Shown here piece after piece: positions 14,288 through 15,030 of a stretch of 15,030 nucleotides of DNA. The position numbers and the translations under genes were made by a program. Within the stretch, counting starts at the first letter, position 1. The number at the start of each line of letters is the position of its first letter. Origin of the DNA: Clostridia bacterium (GTDB lineage: Bacteria; Aerophobota; Aerophobia; Aerophobales; AE-B3A); NCBI GenBank assembly GCA_009618505.1, contig WJOQ01000133.1:1-15030 (forward strand), read 5' to 3'. Below the pieces are notes generated by a model. It saw only the letters and a program-made list of their open reading frames with translations, was not told the origin of the DNA and made no database searches.

Positions 14288-15030
14288 ATGAAAGAGGAGA
14301 CAATAAAGAAAGCAGTGAGAGAGGGTTACGCTAGAATTGCCAAAGGGGACAACTCCTGTTGTGCGCCTGTGAATTCCTGCTGTGGGAACAGGCGCCTGGC
14401 ACAAACCATCAGCAAAAGGATAGGATACAGTGAGAAAGAATTAAAAGAAGTACCGGAAGGGGCAAATTTAGGGCTTGGCTGTGGGAATCCGATAGCTTTT
14501 TCTTCTTTGAAGGAAGGTGAGACAGTACTTGACCTTGGTTCAGGCGCAGGATTTGATTGTTTCCTTGCTGCTAATGAAGTTGGTAATAAGGGAAGAGTAA
14601 TCGGTGTGGATATGACAGCCGAGATGATTGAAAGGGCAAGAGAAAATGCGCGGAAAAGTAAATACAAAAATGTAGAGTTTAGACTGGGAGAAATTGAAAA
14701 TTTGCCAGTTGCTGATAGCTCGATTGATATAGTTATCTCGAATTGTGTTATTAATCTATCACCGGACAAGAGGAAGGTCTTCCTGGAAGTATTCAGAGTG
14801 CTCAAGCCAGGCGGCAGGCTAATGATTTCTGATATGGTATTGTTGAAGGAACTCCCTGGCTATATAAAGGACAGCATCGAAGCATACATTGGCTGCCTTT
14901 CTGGAGCAATAATGAGAAATGAATACCTGGCAGCCATGCAAGCAGCACGATTCCAGAAGGTAAGAATAATCGATGAGACATCCCTTTCGATTGATTGTAT
15001 GGCTAACGATCCAACAGTAAAGTCAATCAT
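14288..15030 (+). CDS. arsM: Arsenite S-adenosylmethionine methyltransferase (3' end beyond window)
   Basis: Transfers methyl groups from S-adenosylmethionine to trivalent arsenic, giving methylated and partly volatile arsenicals in the cytosol. The visible 247 residues include the class I methyltransferase SAM site VLDLGSGAGFDCFLAA (80-95), with the acidic ribose-binding residue in VIGVDMT (104-110). C65 (LGLGCGNP), C153 (SNCVINLS) and C203 (IGCLSGA) match the three conserved arsenic-binding cysteines, and the 153-to-203 spacing of 50 agrees with studied ArsM proteins as I recall them. Two extra cysteine pairs (24-25 and 31-32) lie near the N-terminus. The start ATG at 14288 has AGAGGA at 14277-14282, 5 bases away. 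The frame is open to the right edge, so the C-terminal domain is missing only because the window ends. Confidence 0.93.
   Translation, partial: MKEETIKKAVREGYARIAKGDNSCCAPVNSCCGNRRLAQTISKRIGYSEKELKEVPEGANLGLGCGNPIAFSSLKEGETVLDLGSGAGFDCFLAANEVGNKGRVIGVDMTAEMIERARENARKSKYKNVEFRLGEIENLPVADSSIDIVISNCVINLSPDKRKVFLEVFRVLKPGGRLMISDMVLLKELPGYIKDSIEAYIGCLSGAIMRNEYLAAMQAARFQKVRIIDETSLSIDCMANDPTVKSI

Noticed and set aside
14326..14805. Minus-strand open frame of 159 codons
   Set aside because: It is antisense to arsM, whose motifs and start signals are clear.

Overview
This is a 15 kb window of AT-rich bacterial DNA (about 40% GC by eye). It is densely packed, with short gene gaps, good Shine-Dalgarno sites and several sigma70-like promoters. 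The gene set (class A penicillin-binding protein, DivIVA, MetK, ProC, FMN nitroreductase, arsenite methyltransferase) points to a walled bacterium, probably anaerobic. Base composition and gene mix would fit an uncultivated candidate-phylum lineage, but nothing here fixes the phylum. I see no rRNA, tRNA, CRISPR array, transposase or phage gene.

Layout. (1) 1-2294, plus strand: the tail of an unknown gene, an NDP-sugar pyrophosphorylase and metK, apparently one operon. (2) 2239-4332, minus: a class A penicillin-binding protein whose 3' end overlaps metK by 56 bp and runs through a heptamer repeat. (3) 4333-4750: a divergent promoter region holding two large imperfect inverted repeats built of 7-bp units. 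(4) 4751-7185, plus: a GlcD-type FAD-linked oxidase and a TIM-barrel sugar isomerase/epimerase-like protein. (5) 9124-7212, minus: nitroreductase, proC and divIVA, probably one operon. (6) 11825-9288, minus: two unrelated major facilitator transporters behind a clear promoter. (7) 11826-12440: a gap with a heptamer tandem repeat and what looks like a small frameshifted gene, followed by a PPC/DUF296 protein at 12441-12878. (8) 13789-12923, minus: a PEBP-family protein and a small cupin. (9) 13895-15030, plus: a strong promoter, a cysteine-rich AbrB/MazE-like protein of the HgcAB-associated type, and arsM, which is cut by the window end.

Two themes stand out. First, gaps and gene ends repeatedly carry short tandem arrays with an exact 7-bp period but a different unit at each site. 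Some are arranged as facing arms that could fold in RNA, and one supplies the last residues of the penicillin-binding protein. Second, arsM is paired not with an ArsR repressor but with a cysteine-containing AbrB-fold protein. Its promoter has a perfect 10-bp palindrome over the -10 box, which suggests an autoregulated, possibly metalloid-responsive unit.

Functions are read from motifs by eye. Transporter substrates, the oxidase substrate and the isomerase substrate cannot be assigned.
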